From: Shinella sp. UYSO24
Lineage (GTDB): Bacteria > Pseudomonadota > Alphaproteobacteria > Rhizobiales > Rhizobiaceae
Assembly (NCBI GenBank): GCA_902167985.1
Contig: CABHNZ010000010.1
Coordinates: 186,001-250,000 of the forward strand
Length of the DNA: 64,000 nt
Reading direction: 5' to 3'
Made by a program: the position numbers and the translations under genes. Below the pieces are notes generated by a model, which made no database searches, was not told the DNA's origin, and saw nothing but the letters and a program-made list of their open reading frames with translations. Below are positions 9,478-19,482 of this stretch, piece by piece; the first letter of the stretch is position 1, and each line of letters opens with the position of its first letter.

Positions 9478-10625
9478 GCCGCCCTCATCAGTTCACGTAT
9501 CTCGTCGTTATGCTCATTGAGCTCCGGAGCTGCGGTGCGGGCGCCTCTTTGGTCGCCGATGAAATGCGCGGGCTGTTCCGGCAGGGGAAGCTGGCTGCCA
9601 TCCCGGGTTACGGCACTCGAATAAAGGCCCCGGTGCTGAGCCTGCGGAGACATCCAGGCCTGCCGGGCGGAGGCTATTTCGGAGCTGGGAACACCCACCG
9701 CGTCGAGCATGCCGACGGCATCGGTTGCGGTCAGATCCTGCGCCCATGCGATGATGGCGTCCGCCAGGGCCGGCTCGTTCTCGCGTCGTGCGGTGTCCGT
9801 TGCGAACCTCGGATCTGCAACGAAATCCGGGCGATCTATCGTGTCGCAGAAGGTTTTGAAAAGCCGATCGTTCAGCACCGCAACGGCAAAAAAGCCCTCA
9901 CCGGCAGGATAGACGCCAAAGGGTGCCGAAAGCGGGTGCTTGTTGCCGGTGCGTGCCGGATCGCCATCGGCAAGAAGAACGCGCGCTCCGGCCGTCGGCA
10001 TCATGGCCAGCAACGAATCGAACAGGGAGACGTCTATTGTCCGGCCTTGCCCCGTGCGCTCCCTCTCGAAGAGCGCGACCATGATCGCCCAGCTCGCAAA
10101 CGTTCCTGCCGCGACGTCTCCAAGCGATTCTCCGATCATCGTCGGATCGCCGGCAGCGCTTCCCGTGAGTTCCATAAGCCCTGTCATGGCCTGAACGATC
10201 AGATCGTAAGCGGGGCGCATGGCATTCGGACCCGTCTGTCCGAAACCGGATATCGAGGCATAAATGAGCCGATCGCTGTCTGCACGCAGCACCTCCGGCC
10301 CGAGGCCGAGCTTGGCCATGACGCCGGGGCGGAAGTTTTCCACCACCACGTCGGAGCGCTTTATCAGCGCACGAAGCGCTTTGATCTCATCCGGGGTCTT
10401 GAGATCGATGGCGATGGATTTCTTGCCGCGATTGACGCCTTCGAAAAGAGCGCTCCTGCCGTTGAAGAAGGGGCCGATATGCCGATAGTCATCACCGTCG
10501 ATACTCTCGATCTTGATGACCTCCGCCCCCATGTCGGCCAACAGGGCCGTGCAGTATGGGCCGGCAAGGACCCGCGTGAAATCGATGATCCTGATCCCGC
10601 TCAAAGGCCTGTTGGTCGACGGCAT
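9468..10625 (-). CDS. CaiB/BaiF-family (class III) CoA-transferase
   Basis: 385 residues from the ATG at 10625 with AGGAG eight bases upstream. Starts PLSGIRIIDFTRVLAGPYCTALLADMGAEVIKIE, the hallmark of the family; NRGKKSIAIDLK and the GESLGDVAAG block with D170, the position of the catalytic aspartate that forms the anhydride intermediate. Transfers CoA between organic acids; substrate not identifiable. Divergent from a LysR gene, its likely regulator. Confidence 0.95.
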   Translation of the reverse strand: MPSTNRPLSGIRIIDFTRVLAGPYCTALLADMGAEVIKIESIDGDDYRHIGPFFNGRSALFEGVNRGKKSIAIDLKTPDEIKALRALIKRSDVVVENFRPGVMAKLGLGPEVLRADSDRLIYASISGFGQTGPNAMRPAYDLIVQAMTGLMELTGSAAGDPTMIGESLGDVAAGTFASWAIMVALFERERTGQGRTIDVSLFDSLLAMMPTAGARVLLADGDPARTGNKHPLSAPFGVYPAGEGFFAVAVLNDRLFKTFCDTIDRPDFVADPRFATDTARRENEPALADAIIAWAQDLTATDAVGMLDAVGVPSSEIASARQAWMSPQAQHRGLYSSAVTRDGSQLPLPEQPAHFIGDQRGARTAAPELNEHNDEIRELMRAACP

Positions 10626-10706
10626 GTTCCGCTCCTGTTGAGCTTCCAGCCTATTCACGTTTGAGGTATAGGTAGAAATATAGATTTTTAATAAGAGATA
10701 TCGGCT

Positions 10707-11621
10707 TTGCCTGTACCCTTTAATCTGAGACAGGTCGGTTATGCTCTCGCTGTCGCGGACAGGGGATCGACCGCTGCTGCCGCCAGAGCGCTCAATGTGT
10801 CGCAGCCATCGGTATCTCAGGCCGTCGCGCAACTGGAGGCACATTTCGGGCAGCCGCTTTTCCGGCGGACGTCAGGCCACGGCTTGCAGGCCACGCCTTT
10901 CGGGCGGTCGAAGATCCCCGAGTTCCGCCGGCTGCTGGATCAGGCGGAATGGGTGTTTTCCGCCAGACCAGCGGAGATGCTTGCCCACAAGCTCACGCTC
11001 GGCGTCTTCTCCACGGTCGGGCCGCGCTATGTCCCACGGCTTGTTCGTCTGTTCGCGGAACGCTTTCCCGGCAGCAGCGTGGAATTGGTCGAAGACGACC
11101 TGCGCGGCCTCGTCGACGGGCTGACGTCAGGCCGGATCGATCTTGCGATCATGTATGACGTCGGCTTGCCAGTCGGGTTGCCTGCCGGGTTGCATCTCAC
11201 CAGCCTCAGGGAGGTTCGCCCCTATGCCATCGTGCATGAGGGGCATCATCTCGCCGGCAGGAAGACGGTGCTCGTGCGGGACCTGTTGCAAGATCCTCTC
11301 ATTCTCATCAATCTGCCATATAGCAGAGGCTTCTTTCTCTCGATCGCGCAAGGCCAGGGACTGCCGGTGACGATCGCGCTTGAGACGAAGTCGATCGAGA
11401 TGGTCCGGTCCATGGTGGCCAACAAGCTCGGCTTCAGCCTGCTCGCCACGGATATCGCGCATGACGCGACCTATGACGGGCAAGGGGTCAGACGCCTTGA
11501 GATTGCTGATGACATCCCGCCGCACAAGATCGTTCTCGCCGCTTCCGCGTCATTGCCGTTGACGGAAGCCTCGAAGGCCTTCCGGGATTTGACGGTCGAG
11601 ATGTTTGAGGCCGACCTTTGA
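10707..11621 (+). CDS. LysR-family transcriptional regulator
   Basis: 304 residues from a TTG start (no ATG precedes the conserved N-terminus). Winged HTH at residues 5-65 (GYALAVADRGSTAAAARALNVSQPSVSQAVAQLE) followed by a periplasmic-binding-protein-like effector domain. The 81-bp AT-rich gap to the CoA-transferase gene contains TATAGGTAGAAATATA, compatible with a LysR T-N11-A site. Likely controls the CoA-transferase/acyl-CoA dehydrogenase pair. Confidence 0.92.
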   Translation: MPVPFNLRQVGYALAVADRGSTAAAARALNVSQPSVSQAVAQLEAHFGQPLFRRTSGHGLQATPFGRSKIPEFRRLLDQAEWVFSARPAEMLAHKLTLGVFSTVGPRYVPRLVRLFAERFPGSSVELVEDDLRGLVDGLTSGRIDLAIMYDVGLPVGLPAGLHLTSLREVRPYAIVHEGHHLAGRKTVLVRDLLQDPLILINLPYSRGFFLSIAQGQGLPVTIALETKSIEMVRSMVANKLGFSLLATDIAHDATYDGQGVRRLEIADDIPPHKIVLAASASLPLTEASKAFRDLTVEMFEADL

Positions 11622-11715
11622 TCGCGGTAGGCGATGGGCCGTCGGAGACAGAGGTGCTTGTTCGCTGGCGCAGACCACTCCACTGAAGCCAGCTGGGAAT
11701 GGCCCGTTGATCAGC

Positions 11716-11748
11716 CGTACCCCGGGGAGAAACCCTCCTCCGGGTACG
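11716..11748. terminator. Hairpin between convergent genes
   Basis: CGTACCC paired with GGGTACG plus an inner CGG/CCG, with small bulges. It lies between the LysR gene and the convergent small hypothetical gene, where a bidirectional terminator is expected. There is no clear T tract, so this is tentative. Confidence 0.35.
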
Positions 11749-11782
11749 CCTCAATGCCTCAAATAACCAGCGCCGCCATTGG

Positions 11783-12258
11783 TCAGGCTTCGTCTATGCC
11801 AAGCTGCTTCTTGATCTGCTCGGCAATCTCCTTGTTCATCGCGTCCTGCTGATCGCTTGGCAGCTGGCTCAAACCGTCTTCGGTCAGATTATGGTCCTTG
11901 AGGTATTGCGCGCGAATGCGCTCGGCCGGCGTCATGTGCGACAGCGCGAGAAACTGATCAAGCAGGTTATCGGAAGAGCCGCCAAGCATGGCCTGGATCT
12001 TGGCTGTTCCCTCCGCCGAAACCTCTACCGACGACGTGGATTGCGACGATCCATCCGGATCGGAAAGTTGCCATAGCGCCGCCGACACGTTTGCAGAAAT
12101 ATTGGTCGATCCTGTCGGGTCGCTCATGCCCGGCGGGGATCCGGCCTGCGTTTGTTGCTCATCATCTTCGCCGAGCACAATGGTATGTCGGACGATGTAG
12201 CGGATTGCTTTGAACTATTGCCATAGCTGGGCAAAAACTGGCTCTGATCTACACGCAT
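11783..12258 (-). CDS. Conserved hypothetical protein (frame broken)
   Basis: No function recognised. The ATG at 12258 has GAGGAG nine bases upstream and starts MRVDQSQFLPSYGNSS. A one-base loss near 12183 separates this N-terminus from the rest (SDIP should continue IVLGEDDEQQ); restored length 158. The chain is hydrophilic, Ser/Gln/Asp-rich, with no signal peptide or membrane helix. The C-terminal half (DQFLALSHMTPAERIRAQYL) looks helical. Probably a small cytosolic or secreted rhizobial protein of unknown role. Confidence 0.7.
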
Positions 12259-12357
12259 CAAAAACTCTCCTCTCATGGTGCGGATATAGAAAAACGATCT
12301 TGCGCGAGGCAAGATTTTGCACGCGCATGGCGTGTATTTGGATCGGGCCTTGCGGTC

Positions 12358-13123
12358 TCAAATCTGCGAACGGATGTCATCGGCGATCGGGTGGAGGTCG
12401 TCGGCGTTGAGTGTGCCGACGAGGCTGTAGCCCAATCCCCGCTTGGCCCAGCTCCAGCCATGGACATCGTGCTGATCGCTTGCGACCATCGGCCTGTCGG
12501 TATCCACCTGCATGTGTCTGGTCAGAAGCACGAGGCGGCTGCCTTTGTCATTGTCATACATCAGCATGAAGCCAGACCCGTGGGAGGTGGGAACCACACG
12601 TCCTCCCATCAGCCGGTAGCCGGCTTTGCTCAGATCCGGGATCACGGCGGCGGCGCCGACGGTTGCCGATGCAAGGGCCTTGAGATCACCACCGGCGTCC
12701 GCCCGAACCTCGACCGGCCGCACCCGGTCCGCGGCAAAGGCGCTGTAGCTTGCCGATGCTTCCTGTGCGAGCGCCGCCACGCCTTCGGTCGGGGGCATGC
12801 TATAGCCCTTCAAAAGCCAGCCGCCCGAGCGCCGACGGCCAGAAGAACAACGGCTGCAGCCGCCATCGCGCGAAGCCCGGCTTGCCTGCCGGGTGTTTCG
12901 CCTCGATGATATTGGCAAGGTTGAGCCGGCTCGGAATGGCCTCGACCGCAATCGGGCCGAGGGCCGACCGCAAGGCCGCAGCATCTCGTCGATAGGATGC
13001 GACGCGGTTTGCCGCATCTTCATTGGATGCAAGAAACAGGCTCACCTCATCATGCCGTTCGGAACCAAGGGCGCCATCGACGAAGGCCTGCAGGTCGTCC
13101 TCAGTGATTGGTCTGCCGGTCAT
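12358..13123 (-). CDS. Membrane-anchored anti-sigma factor (frame broken twice)
   Basis: Holds the cognate ECF sigma factor inactive at the membrane. N-terminal cytosolic sigma-binding domain (ITEDDLQAFVDGALGSERHDEVSLFLASN), one transmembrane helix (about residues 85-105, AMAAAAVVLLAVGA) and a periplasmic domain ending in VLLTRHMQVDTD and GLGYSLVGTL. One-base losses near 12873 and 12826 flank the membrane helix; restored length 255. Its ATG at 13123 overlaps the sigma-factor stop (ATGA). No zinc-binding HXXXCXXC motif is seen. Confidence 0.86.
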
Positions 13124-13646
13124 TTGACCCTCCGAATAAAGGGGCGGCCGATCGCGGCGCCATCCTGTCTGGTTTCAAGAGCCTGCCGGAGCTGTTCGCG
13201 AGCGCGCGACAGGCGTGACATAACCGTGCCGAGCGGGATATCGAGGACGGCCGAGCCTCGGCATAGGTCAGATCCTCGACGGAGACCAACAGCAGGATGC
13301 TGCGATAGTCGGGAGGCAGGCGATCGATGGCCGCCAGCACATCCTGGCCGAAAAGGTTCTGTTCCTGCGCGGATTGGACAGCGATATTTTCCTCCGGCAG
13401 ATCGTCAAGCGGAATGACGCCGGCACGTCGCGCATCATGCCTTATCCTGTTGATCGCCAGGTTATGGAGAATGGCGAACACCCAGGGCCGGGCATTGCTG
13501 TCCTTTCGACGGGACCAGTTCATGATCACCCGTTCGAGGCAGTCCTGAACAATGTCATCCGCCACCTCCCGGTCGCGCAGCAGCCCGCGCGCGTAACGTC
13601 TGAGCGCCGGTATCATCGGCTCGACCTGGGAAAGCATGTCGCTCAT
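13120..13646 (-). CDS. ECF-type RNA polymerase sigma factor (frame broken)
   Basis: Group 4 sigma factor, 175 residues. Region 2 at about 15-75 (ARGLLRDREVADDIVQDCLERV; FAILHNLAINRIR) and region 4 from about 115 (DRLPPDYRSILLLVSVEDLTYAEAA ... IPLGTVMSRLSRARE). A one-base loss near 13255 breaks the frame at TYAEA; without repair the region 4 recognition helix is lost. The repaired stop overlaps the anti-sigma start, confirming the correction. Sixth-gene position after the copper-resistance-like genes suggests it responds to the same periplasmic stress. Confidence 0.9.
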
Positions 13647-13713
13647 GTCCTGAAATCTCCCTTCGGAGCGACCCGCGCAAGCATCAGGCATGCGCGGGTC
13701 GCTTTCGCTGCGG

Positions 13714-15174
13714 TCAGTCGGCGGACTGGACCTGCAGCACCTGGCCGGGCTTGCCGTCCTGCGACGAGGCCACGACCAGATAACGGCGCTCGTCCTTGTG
13801 TTTGGACTCGACGATCTGGCGGATCGGGCCGACGGCATTGACGATGGCGGAGCCTGCCGGGTTGGTCATGAAGCTCGAAAGCCCCTGCAGCGGGCCGCTG
13901 CCATCGGCCTTGTCGGAAAGCGCCAGCACATACATCGTCTTCGGCTGAAGCCCGGTGACGGATGCCTGGAGAACCTGCGTCAGGCCCTGATCGAAGAGCG
14001 ATACGCTCGTCGGTGTGGTCTTTTCCTTTTCACCGTTGGCGGCGAGCCTGAAATGCGCGGCTTCGCCGGCCGTGCCGAGCGGCTGCAGGTTCTGCAGGCC
14101 ATCGCCTTCCGGAACAGCGTTCGGCACATAGTTGACGGCCTGCGCCGCCTGGCCGATCGGGATCGTCGCAATGACCTTGTTGGTCAGCGTATCGATGGCG
14201 GCCATGGCATCGGCATTTTCAAGGCCGACATAGACGCGGGTACCGTCACCGGACGGCCAGACGCCGTGCGGCAGATTGCCGACCGGAATGGTCGCCACCT
14301 GCTCGAAATTGTCGGTGCGGAAGACCTTTACCTGGTTCAGACCACCGACAGTCACATAGGCAAAGCTGCCGTTCTTGTTGGTGACGAGATTGACGTGGTT
14401 GGTGATCGGACCCGTATCGATCGTCTTGATGACATCGAAGGGCGGCTTGGCATTGAAGACCTGCACCTTGCCGGTGTCCTTCAGGGTAAACCAGACCTGG
14501 TTTCCATCGGGAGACGCGGCGATATTGGGGCAGAACGGGCTTGCCTGCTTGACATGGCCGACGATCTGCTTGTCGGAGACGTTGACGACGACGGTTTCCG
14601 GATTGAACGAGGAGCAGATATAGCCGTATTTGCCGTCGGGCGAGAAGATCTGCATGCCGGGGCCGGCCGGAACCTTGATCTGTGCGGTTTCCTCGAAGGT
14701 CTTGGCATCGATGACGGAGATGTAATCCTCGCCGCGGACCGTGACCCAGATTTCCTTGCCGTCCGGCGTATAGAAGGCTTCATGTGGCGAGCGGCCGACA
14801 TAGGTCGTGTGCTTGACGGTGTTGGTCGCCGTGTCGATGAAGGTGACGGAGTTGGAGCCGATCGAGACGACGGCGATTGTCTTCTTGTCCGGCGAAAAGC
14901 CCATGCCGTGAACGAGAACCTGACCCTTGTAGAGGGGGCTCAGGTTGCCGGGCTGGGGATCGCCGAGCTTGATGACGCCGAGCAGCTTGTTGGTGGCCGG
15001 ATCTGTGACCGAGACGGTATTGGAGAATTGCTCGGCGGCGTAGACGCGGTCCTTGCTGCTGACCGGGATATCGGGGTCCGATGCGGCGAACGGCGCCTGG
15101 CCTGCGAAGGCCGAAAAAGGCAATAGCATGCTGCCCGCCAGCAAGCTGGCGGCAAAAGATGTCCGGATGTTCAT
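13714..15174 (-). CDS. Exported YVTN/cytochrome-cd1-like beta-propeller protein
   Basis: 486 residues with a Sec signal peptide (residues 1-24, ...LLPFSAFA). Repeated blades such as NTVSVTDPATNKLLGVI, NSVTFIDTATNTVKHTTYVG and DAMAAIDTLTNKVIATIPIG match YVTN-family propellers, followed by a C-terminal beta domain from about 350. Periplasmic; role in the family is poorly defined (surface or metal-related repeat proteins). Separated from the DUF305 gene by 17 bp, so cotranscribed. Confidence 0.88.
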   Translation of the reverse strand: MNIRTSFAASLLAGSMLLPFSAFAGQAPFAASDPDIPVSSKDRVYAAEQFSNTVSVTDPATNKLLGVIKLGDPQPGNLSPLYKGQVLVHGMGFSPDKKTIAVVSIGSNSVTFIDTATNTVKHTTYVGRSPHEAFYTPDGKEIWVTVRGEDYISVIDAKTFEETAQIKVPAGPGMQIFSPDGKYGYICSSFNPETVVVNVSDKQIVGHVKQASPFCPNIAASPDGNQVWFTLKDTGKVQVFNAKPPFDVIKTIDTGPITNHVNLVTNKNGSFAYVTVGGLNQVKVFRTDNFEQVATIPVGNLPHGVWPSGDGTRVYVGLENADAMAAIDTLTNKVIATIPIGQAAQAVNYVPNAVPEGDGLQNLQPLGTAGEAAHFRLAANGEKEKTTPTSVSLFDQGLTQVLQASVTGLQPKTMYVLALSDKADGSGPLQGLSSFMTNPAGSAIVNAVGPIRQIVESKHKDERRYLVVASSQDGKPGQVLQVQSAD

Positions 15175-15191
15175 GGTAAAAGACCTTTGAC

Positions 15192-15695
15192 TTACATCTT
15201 CATGTTCGGATCCATGCCCTGCACGGTCTGGCTGGGCATGGGTCGGGCGGGGGTGTTCTCCGGTGCGACCTGTGTCGGGGCCGCGTCGGATGGGGGAAGC
15301 GGATCGCCGATCGCAAGCTTCATGGCTGCGATCTCCTGCTGCTGATCCACGATGATTTCCTGCGCGATGCGCTTGAGTTGTTCGTTCCTGCCGTATTTGA
15401 GGACGGCGAGCGCCATGGCGATGGCGCCCTCGTGGTGCGGTGTCATCATCGCCACGAAATCGCGATCGATATCGCCGGTCGGCTTGACCTCCATATCGGC
15501 CATCATCTTGTCCATGGCGGCGTCGTTTTCGGCGAGATAGGCCGCCTCCGCGTCGTTCCCGGCCGGCTGTTGAGCTGTCTGTTGAGGCGTATGCGCGTGC
15601 TGTACCGGATCGTCGGCAAAAGCGGCGAGGCCGCCTGCGCTTGCGAGTATCGTGGCGGCGAGGATGAGCGACTTTCGGTTTGACCAGATCGTCAT
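15192..15695 (-). CDS. Exported DUF305 protein
   Basis: 167 residues from the ATG at 15695 with GGAAG upstream; Sec signal peptide ends near GGLAAFA. The DUF305 (ferritin-like helical) core contains DRDFVAMMTPHHEGAIAMALAVL, whose His-His-Glu cluster and several methionines are typical and often linked to copper handling. C-terminal tail rich in Pro/Met (MPSQTVQGMDPNMKM). Its place between copCD and the propeller gene supports a periplasmic copper role. Confidence 0.9.
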   Translation of the reverse strand: MTIWSNRKSLILAATILASAGGLAAFADDPVQHAHTPQQTAQQPAGNDAEAAYLAENDAAMDKMMADMEVKPTGDIDRDFVAMMTPHHEGAIAMALAVLKYGRNEQLKRIAQEIIVDQQQEIAAMKLAIGDPLPPSDAAPTQVAPENTPARPMPSQTVQGMDPNMKM

Positions 15696-15769
15696 TGGGT
15701 TCTTCCTTGTGCTTTCAGATGGGTAGACAACCGGGCGAGGCATCTATTCCATCGGCGTGCGAATTATCT

Positions 15770-16640
15770 TCAGCCCGGGTCATCGAGACCGAAGGATGCA
15801 ACGAGCGCGAAGGCGAAAAGGCCGAGCGCGATCTCGCCGGCGGCGCCAGCGATGAGGGCCGTCCTTGCGACGCCGGGATGCGTTCGAAATTGCGGGACGA
15901 TCAGGTAGCGATCGACGACCGCGATCCCGCACATGGTGCAAACGACCGCGATCTTGACGAGAAGAAGCCTTTGATAGGTGACGTGCCACTCAACAGGCAG
16001 GTGGCCGACGATGACCCAGCTGTTGATGATGCCGGTCAACAGGACGAGACCGACGGCGACATGCCCGGCGCGGGAGAAAAGGCGCATCGCCGACAGGGCT
16101 GCTGCTCTAAGCTCCGGCGATCGTGAGAACTGCACCAGTGTGATGAAGGGCAGGAGGCTCCGACCCAGGCGCGGCCGACAGTATATGGACGGCCGCGACT
16201 ACGATACGCGCCATGCCGGCAAAGCCTGGTCCTTCGGCCATATGTCCGGTCGCTGCCGCTTCTGCTAGGGCAAGGCCGGCCAAGCCTACCGCAAGCCTTC
16301 TCCGTCCGGTGGCAAAGGCGCCGAGCATTGCGATGCAGGTCACGGTTTGAGCGGCGCTGGAAAGCCCGGCATGCGTCTGAAATGCCACGATCCAAAGAAG
16401 ATCGGGCTGCAGGGCCGCCTGCCAGCCGGATGCGAATTCCGCTGCTTCAGACGGTATGGCGACGAGGGCCGACGTCGTTGCCAGCAGGATGGCGATCTGC
16501 GTGGGGTATCGTAGAGCCGTCGCAAGTGGCGTCCGGAGTTCGTCGCTTACGATGAGCGCAAGCCCGCCCGCGCCCCAGATCAGCGCCAGGCCGGCATCTC
16601 GCGCCATCCGCTCGACGATGAGGGCTGTATGCGGCGTCAC
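15770..16640 (-). CDS. copD: CopD-family copper resistance/import membrane protein (frame broken twice)
   Basis: Inner-membrane protein with about eight helices, paired with CopC in copper uptake or tolerance. The GTG start at 16640 overlaps the copC stop (GTGA). One-base losses near 16171 and 16156 lie three residues apart around AAWVGALLPF, a conserved CopD helix; downstream MRLFSRAGHVAVGLVLLTGIINSW and YQRLLLVKIAVV fit the family. Restored length 290. Confidence 0.88.
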
Positions 16641-17002
16641 AATTTCACCTCGAAGCGCATGGAACCGGAGGTGCGATGGCCATCGACCGCAAGCACGCTC
16701 CAGTCGAGCGTGTAGTGCCCGCAAGGCAGGGGCATCGATGGCGAGGCGGTCAGCTGTTTTCCGGCTTCGACTGTCTCCGGCCCGAGCGGCACCTCACGGC
16801 CATCGGAGGAGCGGAGCACGAGATGCGAGAAGGCCGGTTCGACCGCTTCGGACAATTCGATCGCGATCTTGTCCGGCGAGGCGGTCAAGCGCGCGCCATC
16901 AGCCGGCGAGGACGTTTCCATATGCGCGTGGGCGGATGCTGCGCTGATGGCAGACATTGACAGAACCAGCGATAGGGCGGGCACGAGGATCTGGCGTCGC
17001 AA
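16637..17002 (-). CDS. copC: CopC-family periplasmic copper-binding protein
   Basis: 121 residues, Sec signal peptide residues 1-24 ending ISAASA, mature protein starting HAHMETSSPADGA. The N-terminal His and the later DWSVLAVDGHRTSGSM block carry the Cu(II) ligands of CopC/YobA proteins. Single beta-sandwich domain of normal length. First gene of the operon copC-copD-DUF305-propeller-sigma-anti-sigma. Confidence 0.95.
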   Translation of the reverse strand: MRRQILVPALSLVLSMSAISAASAHAHMETSSPADGARLTASPDKIAIELSEAVEPAFSHLVLRSSDGREVPLGPETVEAGKQLTASPSMPLPCGHYTLDWSVLAVDGHRTSGSMRFEVKL

Positions 17003-17201
17003 GGCAGTCTTCCCTTTTCAAGTTGCTCGACTGTGACCGTAGACACCCGAAGCCGGCGCCTATTCCCCGGCGCATGAAATTTCTATGGCTCGAGCTTGGC
17101 CATGCGCGCGAACTCTGATCGGCTTGACTGGCTGGACTGGCAGGAGATCGTCAGGATCGCCTGGCCACCATGCCTTGCGCAGGGGCGATTGCGGATGTGA
17201 A

Positions 17202-17231
17202 GGATTGCGCGAGTTGTATCTTATTGCGCAA
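17202..17231. promoter_or_regulatory. Paired TTGCGCA repeats (candidate AraC operator)
   Basis: GATTGCGCGAG and TATTGCGCAAA as direct repeats 19 bp apart, with a further CCTTGCGCAG 30 bp before. Located in the 273-bp gap between the AraC gene end (17276) and copC (17002). Belongs to the set of TTCTTGCGCAA-like sites described under findings. Confidence 0.4.
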
Positions 17232-17275
17232 AACCCGCTGCGGCCGGGCCGCCGACAGTAGGATCGTCCAAACGG

Positions 17276-18176
17276 CTACGAAGGTTCCAGCATTTCTGTG
17301 CGCTGCTCTTCGACGGGATTGGCTTTGCGGGCGCGCCGCCACGCTCCGGGCGTCTCGCCGGTTCGCTTCTTGAACACCCGGATGAGATGCATGGCATCGC
17401 TGAAGCCGGTGATCTCGGCGACAAGATCGAGCGGCATGTCACTGGAGATGAGATGTTGCTGCACCAGAGTGAGGCGCTCGGCCAGTTGCCACTGATAGGG
17501 CGACATGCCGGTGGTAGCCTTGAATGCTCGGCAGAAATGCCATTGCGATTGCCCGATCAGGGCGGCTATTTCCTGCAGCTCGATATGGCGCGGCAGTTGC
17601 TCGCGCATGTAATCCTTCACCCGCCGTTCCTGCCAGGGTGCCAGCTTGCGTTCACGCTGTTCGGCCTGCGGATCGACCGACAAAAGCGTGAATATGGCGG
17701 CAGTCAGGCTGTCGCCGAGCAGAGCCGAGGACCGGTCGCCTTCCGGTATCTCTACCAGCAGGCGAACAAGGGTCAGTATTTTGGGGTCCGTGAAGCGCAG
17801 GCGCGGGGTCTGAAGTGCCCTGATATCGAATGCGTCCTCGAAGCGCGCTTCGAGTTTTCCGAGATCGAGGCGACCGTCACATAGCGCCAGAACCGCAGAT
17901 CGGGGGCGGCGCCCCACAATTCCACGCCCTTTGGCGCGACCGTCATATAGTTCGGCTTATGCGCGATCCGGCAGGGCTGGTTTGGCTTCAGCCTCTGCTC
18001 GGTCAAGCGCCGACCTCGTCCAGCGTCAGCATCAGCCTCGTCTGCTCGGTATGGCGCAGAGAATGCAGGACGCTGCCGGTCGCATATTCATCGACCTGTT
18101 CGATCGTGGCGCCATTCCAGTGCCAGTTGCGGCGCTGGACGCGTTCGACATTGGTCGGAAGGGGGATCTGTTCCAA
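17276..18176 (-). CDS. AraC-family regulator, paralogue 2 (frame broken twice)
   Basis: Same architecture as the other three AraC paralogues: sensing domain (WHWNGATIEQVDEYATGSVLHS), then LGDSLTAAIFTLLS, then the double HTH (IGQSQWHFCRAFKATTG; GFSDAMHLIRVFKKRTG). One-base losses near 18005 (EVG should continue GLTEQRL) and near 17870 (VTVA then LDLGKLE). Restored length about 300. The start is uncertain: an in-frame TAG just upstream leaves a TTG at 18176 as the first candidate, unless another lost base hides an upstream ATG. Confidence 0.83.
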
Positions 18177-18371
18177 GGTTGTCTACCTGGCGATATCGAT
18201 GGCGCATCACGGTGCCATGCGCTTCCTTATGGACGCAGACGCCGAGGCCGGCGGGCGCAAATGGCCCTCCAGTCAGCGGCGTGAAGCGTGTCAGTCGTGG
18301 GATCTGTCAAAACCTGCGGTTCAGTTCGAGCTGACCTTTAGGTTATTGAAAAAATTGTTCTTTAGCCTGCA

Positions 18372-19369
18372 TTACACAGTCGCGAGACTACCCGCTGATT
18401 GTTCGTCGCGGAAGACCGCTGGCTTGGAATGACTATCCACGGACATGGATAATCTGGTGCTGGAGGCGCTCACGTCGTAAGGCGCAAAAATCGTCGCCAA
18501 CCAATCGGAAAAGACGCGGAATTTGAGGCTCGGATAGCGGCTGGCCGGCCGGATGAGATGCACGGCCCGCGCTGGTCTCGTCCATTCCGGCAGCAGTTCC
18601 ACCAATGCGCCGCTTTCGATATACGGCCTTGCGATGAATTCTCCCGTCTGGGCAATTCCGATGCCGGCGATCGCGCCATGCACGACGGCGGTCACATCGG
18701 TGACGATCAGCGCCGGTTTTCCCGCAAACTCGAACCTTTCTTCGCCGCGGCAAAAGACGAGGCCGTTGGGCGTCGAAAATCGCGGGCTATGATATTCGAC
18801 GGTCCGATGGTGCTGTTCGATATCTGTCGGCTGCACAGGCATGCCATTCGCCTTCAGGTAGGCGGGCGCGCGCATGTTACCCAGGACATTTCGCAGAGCT
18901 TGCGGGCAATCAGCGACATGTCGGGAAGGGGCCCGCCGCGGATGACGCAGTCAATGCCTTCCTCGACGATATCGGCGTGGCGCTCGGTGACGCCGAGATG
19001 TAGCTGGATCTCGGGATATGCCGCCTGGAATTCCGGCAGGCGCGGGAGGACGATATGATTGGCGAAATAGGCGCCGATATTGACGCGCAGGCGCCCCCTC
19101 GGCACGACGCTGCCCCTGACCACCTCGCTGTCCATGTCATCCAGATCGGACAGGAGCCGGATGGCGCGTTCGTAATAGGCAATGCCCTCGGCAGTGACCC
19201 TGACCGAGCGCGTGGTGCGCTCGATGAGCTTGATCCCGAGCGCATTCTCCAGTTCCTGCACTGCCTTGCTCACGGAAGAGCGCGGCATGGCCATCGACGT
19301 CGCCGCCTGGGCAAAGGAGCCGGCCTCGACGACACGCGTGAAAGCCTGAAGCGCGGTTAGCTTGTCCAT
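18372..19369 (-). CDS. LysR-family regulator, sister A (frame broken)
   Basis: N-terminal winged HTH (ALQAFTRVVEAGSFAQAATSMAMPRSSVSKAVQELE) and a LysR effector domain (RLRVNIGAYFANHIVLP ... GIGIAQTGEFIARPYIESG). A one-base loss near 18870 in a GC repeat breaks it (VTCA should continue APAYLKANG); restored length 332. Very similar in its HTH to the LysR gene at 31423-32409. Downstream of, and probably regulating, the epoxide-hydrolase gene run. Confidence 0.88.
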
Positions 19370-19482
19370 GATGGTCTCGACGATTACGCGTTGGCCTGCC
19401 CAGAAGGATGTCAGGATTTATCGGGACATGACGATAGTGTCACCTTATGTGGGATGACAAGACCGTCAGCCCGGGCCTCGAA

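Noticed and set aside
9123..10664. Plus-strand open frame of 513 codons over the CoA-transferase and dehydrogenase genes
   Set aside because: Antisense to two conserved enzymes and spans both; composition is not protein-like.
13690..15126. Plus-strand open frame of 478 codons opposite the beta-propeller gene
   Set aside because: Exact antisense of repeated propeller blades; repetitive composition follows from them and no ribosome site or family match is seen.
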